In this document: positions 61,590-64,000 of the stretch, one piece after another
How the letters are laid out: each line of letters opens with the position of its first letter
Position numbering within the stretch: the stretch's first letter is position 1
Assembly: GCA_902778855.1 (NCBI GenBank)
Contig: CACYZM010000005.1
Location: 1 to 64,000, forward strand
From: an uncultured Bacteroidia bacterium
Lineage (GTDB): Bacteria; Bacteroidota; Bacteroidia; Bacteroidales; UBA932
Length of the DNA: 64,000 bases
Direction of reading: 5' to 3'
Position numbers and translations under genes: made by a program
Notes under the pieces: model-generated
What the model was told of the DNA's origin: nothing
The model's input: only the letters and a program-made list of their open reading frames with translations
The model's database searches: none

Positions 61590-62699
61590 ATGAAATACAG
61601 ATTGATTGCGCTGATGCTGCTCGCATCGGCCCTTTACGGATGCGGTACGCGCCACGGCGCGAACGGCGACGCCGCAGCCGGTCCGGGATTCACCTCGGAC
61701 GAAAACGGAGTCAGCATCGTCGCGGGCTCCCCGCTCGCGGCCAAGCTGAAACTGGCCGTTACCGCGCCCCAGACGCTGGACATCCAACTCACCACGACGG
61801 CTTCGGTCGGCCCCAAGTCGGGAAGCGTCGCCGAAATCGGCCTCCCGTTCGGAGGCCGTGTCGTACGCGCATTCGTCCGGCTGGGCGACCCGGTCCTGCG
61901 CGGCCAGGCCCTTTTCGAAGTCAGTTCTTCCGACTACCTGGAAGCGGTCCGGGATTACCTGGAAAGCCAAAGCGCCGCCGACCTGGCCACTGCCAACCGG
62001 AAACGGAAGGAGACCCTGCACCGGTCGGGGATGCTCTCCGACCGCGAATGGGAGGAAGTCTGCGCCGAGACCCGCAACGCCGAGAATGCCTGCGAACTCG
62101 CCCGCCGCTGCCTGGCCCTCTTCAACGTGGACGCCGCGTCCGTCAAACTGGGCGAACCCCTGCGGGTCGTCTCGCCGATTTCGGGCCGCGTCGTCCGCAA
62201 CGACCTGGTCATCGGGGGCTATCTCGGGGAAGAAGATGAAGCGCCGATGACCGTGGCCGACCTTTCGTCGGTCTGGGTCACGGCCAACGTGAAGGCCGCG
62301 CAAGTGGCCGGACTCGCAGCAGGCCAGCCCGTGGAGATCGATATCGACGCGGAGCACCGGGCCGCGGGACGGATCTTCTACGTGGGAGAAGTCCTCGATG
62401 AGAAGACCCGCACGCTGCCGGTAGTCATCGAGTGCGACAACACGCAGCGGCTGCTCAAACCCGGGATGTTCGTCACGGCCCGTTTTGCGCACCGGACGGC
62501 CGAAGTGCTGGCCATCCCCGCCTCCGCCGTCTTCCAGGGTGCGGATGCGAAATTCGTGTATGTGCAGGACAGCCCCAACCACTTCCAGCGGGTTCCCGTC
62601 CAGGTCGAAACCGTGGAGAAGGGGCTGCAGCGAGTGCTTTCAGGGCTGGCCGGCGGTGAGACGATCATCGCCGACGGCGGAATCTATCTGAGCGAATAG
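61590..62699 (+). CDS. Efflux RND periplasmic adaptor (CusB/CzcB type), lipoprotein
   Basis: This 369-residue protein has a lipoprotein signal (LLASALYGCGTRH, Cys18). The membrane-fusion core has a barrel-sandwich split by a helical hairpin: GRVVRAFVRLGDPVLRGQALFEV, then AAADLATANRKRK-type coiled coil, then RVVSPISGRVVRNDLVIGGYL. A beta-barrel (VWVTANVKAAQVAGLAAGQ) and membrane-proximal domain follow. It links the inner-membrane RND pump to an outer-membrane channel. The RND pump gene begins 4 bases after its stop. Confidence 0.9.
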   Translation: MKYRLIALMLLASALYGCGTRHGANGDAAAGPGFTSDENGVSIVAGSPLAAKLKLAVTAPQTLDIQLTTTASVGPKSGSVAEIGLPFGGRVVRAFVRLGDPVLRGQALFEVSSSDYLEAVRDYLESQSAADLATANRKRKETLHRSGMLSDREWEEVCAETRNAENACELARRCLALFNVDAASVKLGEPLRVVSPISGRVVRNDLVIGGYLGEEDEAPMTVADLSSVWVTANVKAAQVAGLAAGQPVEIDIDAEHRAAGRIFYVGEVLDEKTRTLPVVIECDNTQRLLKPGMFVTARFAHRTAEVLAIPASAVFQGADAKFVYVQDSPNHFQRVPVQVETVEKGLQRVLSGLAGGETIIADGGIYLSE

Positions 62700-62703
62700 C
62701 GCG

Positions 62704-64000
62704 ATGGAACGCCTCGTCAATTTCGCCCTCAAACGCAGAGGGCTCCTGGCCGTCATTTTCCTGGTCGTTTCGCTGTTCGGCATCTATTCCTGGACCCGGC
62801 TCTCCATCGACGCCTATCCCGACATTGCCGACGTGACCGTCCAGGTCGTCACCCAGGTGCCGGGCCTGGCCGCCGAGGAAGTCGAGCAGCAGATCACCAT
62901 CCCGCTCGAGCGCGCGCTCAACGGCATCCCGTCGCTCGACATAATGCGGAGCAAGAACGCTTTCGGCCTGTCCATCATCGTCCTGGTCTTCCAGGACGGA
63001 ACCGAGGACTACTGGGCGCGGCAGCGGGTACGCGAATGCATCGGCGACGTGGACCTGCCCTACGACGCCGTGCCGGAACTCAATCCCCTCACCTCTCCGA
63101 CCGGTGAGATCTACCGCTATGTACTCGTCGGCGAAGGCTATTCCCTCCGCGAACTGACCGAGATCAACAAGTGGACCGTCATTCCCCGGCTGCAGCAGAT
63201 CCAGGGTGTGGCGGCCGTGAGCAACTACGGCGGCCTGACCACGCAGTACCAGCTGGAACTCGATCCGCAGCGGCTGCTGGCCTACGACCTGTCAATCGCG
63301 GACGTGGAGGAAGCGCTGGAGAACAACAACGCCAATGCAGGCGGCAGCATGATCAGCCTGGGCGACGTCAGCTACGTCGTCCGCGGCGTGGGCCTGGTCC
63401 GGGAACTCGAGGACCTGGGCGACATCGTGGTCAAGAACGAGGACGGCGTCCCCGTTTTCCTGCGCGACCTGGGCGAACCCAAATACGGCAATCTGGAGCG
63501 GAAGGGCATCCTGGGCTACGTCGATGACGAGATTTCCATCGACGACGGCGTGGAAGGCATCGTCCAGATGCTGCGCTATCAGAATCCGTCCGAGGTATTG
63601 GAAAAGGTGCACCAGGCGGTCGATGACCTGAACCGGGACGGTCTGCCGGAAGGCGTCCAGATCCGGACCTTCCTCGACCGCACGAACCTGGTGGGCACCA
63701 CCCTCCACACGGTGGAACACACCCTGCTTTTCGGCATGCTCCTGGTCATCGGCATTCTGCTCATCTTCCTCGGAAGTCCGAAGAGCGCGCTGATCGTGGC
63801 CGCCACCATTCCCGTCTCGCTGCTGATCGCCTTCATCCTGATGCACCTGACCGGCATCCCGGCCAACCTGCTCAGCATCGGCGCCATCGACTTCGGCATC
63901 CTGGTCGACGGGGCCATCGTGATGACCGAGACCATCCTGAAACTGCGCGAGGAAGACCCGTCCAAGCCGCTTTCCGGAAAAGAGACCCTCCATCGGGTGC
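62704..64000 (+). CDS. CusA/CzcA-type RND efflux pump, N-terminal part
   Basis: The frame starts at ATG 62704 (MERLVNFALKRRGLLAVIF) and runs off the window after 432 residues. The first helix (GLLAVIFLVVSLFGIYSW) is followed by the porter domain (SIDAYPDIADVTVQVVTQVPGLA, EEVEQQITIPLERALNGIPS). Helices II-IV follow, with the proton-relay Asp in SIGAIDFGILVDGAIVMTE. Heavy-metal (HME) RND pumps of this type expel Cu, Ag, Co, Zn or Cd with a proton gradient. The metal-binding Met or His residues lie further on and are not visible, so the metal is unknown. No outer-membrane TolC-like gene is in the window. Confidence 0.92.
   Translation, partial: MERLVNFALKRRGLLAVIFLVVSLFGIYSWTRLSIDAYPDIADVTVQVVTQVPGLAAEEVEQQITIPLERALNGIPSLDIMRSKNAFGLSIIVLVFQDGTEDYWARQRVRECIGDVDLPYDAVPELNPLTSPTGEIYRYVLVGEGYSLRELTEINKWTVIPRLQQIQGVAAVSNYGGLTTQYQLELDPQRLLAYDLSIADVEEALENNNANAGGSMISLGDVSYVVRGVGLVRELEDLGDIVVKNEDGVPVFLRDLGEPKYGNLERKGILGYVDDEISIDDGVEGIVQMLRYQNPSEVLEKVHQAVDDLNRDGLPEGVQIRTFLDRTNLVGTTLHTVEHTLLFGMLLVIGILLIFLGSPKSALIVAATIPVSLLIAFILMHLTGIPANLLSIGAIDFGILVDGAIVMTETILKLREEDPSKPLSGKETLHRV

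Overview
The window looks like a chromosome segment of a high-GC member of the Bacteroidales. Many genes are preceded by the Bacteroidetes-type promoter (TAnnTTTG at -7, TTTG about 19-20 bases upstream). The gene content fits as well: a DUF4290 protein, a GLPGLI-family protein, large outer-membrane beta-barrel receptors, DPP-IV and M14 exopeptidases, an FtsK with the GATGQGKS P-loop, and L-rhamnose genes of the Bacteroides kind. The genus cannot be fixed from the sequence alone. Most of the window is dense, GC-rich core genome with 1-26 base overlaps between neighbours. AT-rich accessory patches lie at about 39.8-44.4 kb and 47.2-50.5 kb, and a structured-repeat region lies beside a tRNA-Ser at 31.7-34.0 kb.

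Layout. 1-13 kb: end of an alpha-L-rhamnosidase, a UvrD/PcrA helicase, a secreted M14 peptidase, then a minus-strand sugar cluster (GH3 glycosidase, GH94 cellobiose-type phosphorylase, L-rhamnose isomerase, rhamnose transporter, rhamnulose-1-phosphate aldolase). 13-20 kb: an rRNA m5C methyltransferase that lacks its catalytic motif, a Nudix hydrolase, a LolA-like protein, FtsK, a DUF4290 protein, and the dTDP-rhamnose genes rfbD and rfbC. 20-31 kb: a 1082-residue multi-cofactor flavoprotein facing a P5C dehydrogenase, a deoxynucleoside kinase, a DPP-IV-like peptidase, two phospholipid-type enzymes, a second M14 protein and an SDR. 31.4-34 kb: tRNA-Pro(AGG), tRNA-Ser(CGA) and an island of hairpins and direct repeats with few small genes. 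34.6-39.7 kb: a BlaI repressor, an M56/TonB sensor protease, a GLPGLI protein and an outer-membrane receptor in one operon. 39.8-44.4 kb: an AbiL-like ATPase/RloB defence pair with a 23-base palindrome in its promoter, followed by small accessory genes. 45-50.5 kb: a second receptor, then a peptide locus (TPR-HTH regulator, 49-residue secreted peptide, outer-membrane protein, broken C39 peptidase) with three palindromes sharing GTAAGA half-sites. 50.8-55.2 kb: sialidase-fold protein and hydrolases/esterases. 55.3-64 kb: DUF389 membrane protein, PAS protein, aldo/keto reductase, CcsA/ResB cytochrome c assembly, two glutathione peroxidases around an OhrR-like regulator, and a CusBA-type metal efflux system that runs off the end.

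How the genes fit together. The sugar cluster would release and phosphorolyse beta-glucosides and catabolise L-rhamnose. The flavoprotein and P5C dehydrogenase would oxidise proline (or hydroxyproline) to glutamate. The peroxidase/MarR operon appears self-regulated through two ATATCG palindromes around its promoter. The least explained parts are the tRNA-Ser-linked repeats, whose hairpins keep their pairing while the bases change, and the peptide/regulator/C39 locus with its repeated operators. These are the best candidates for undescribed biology.
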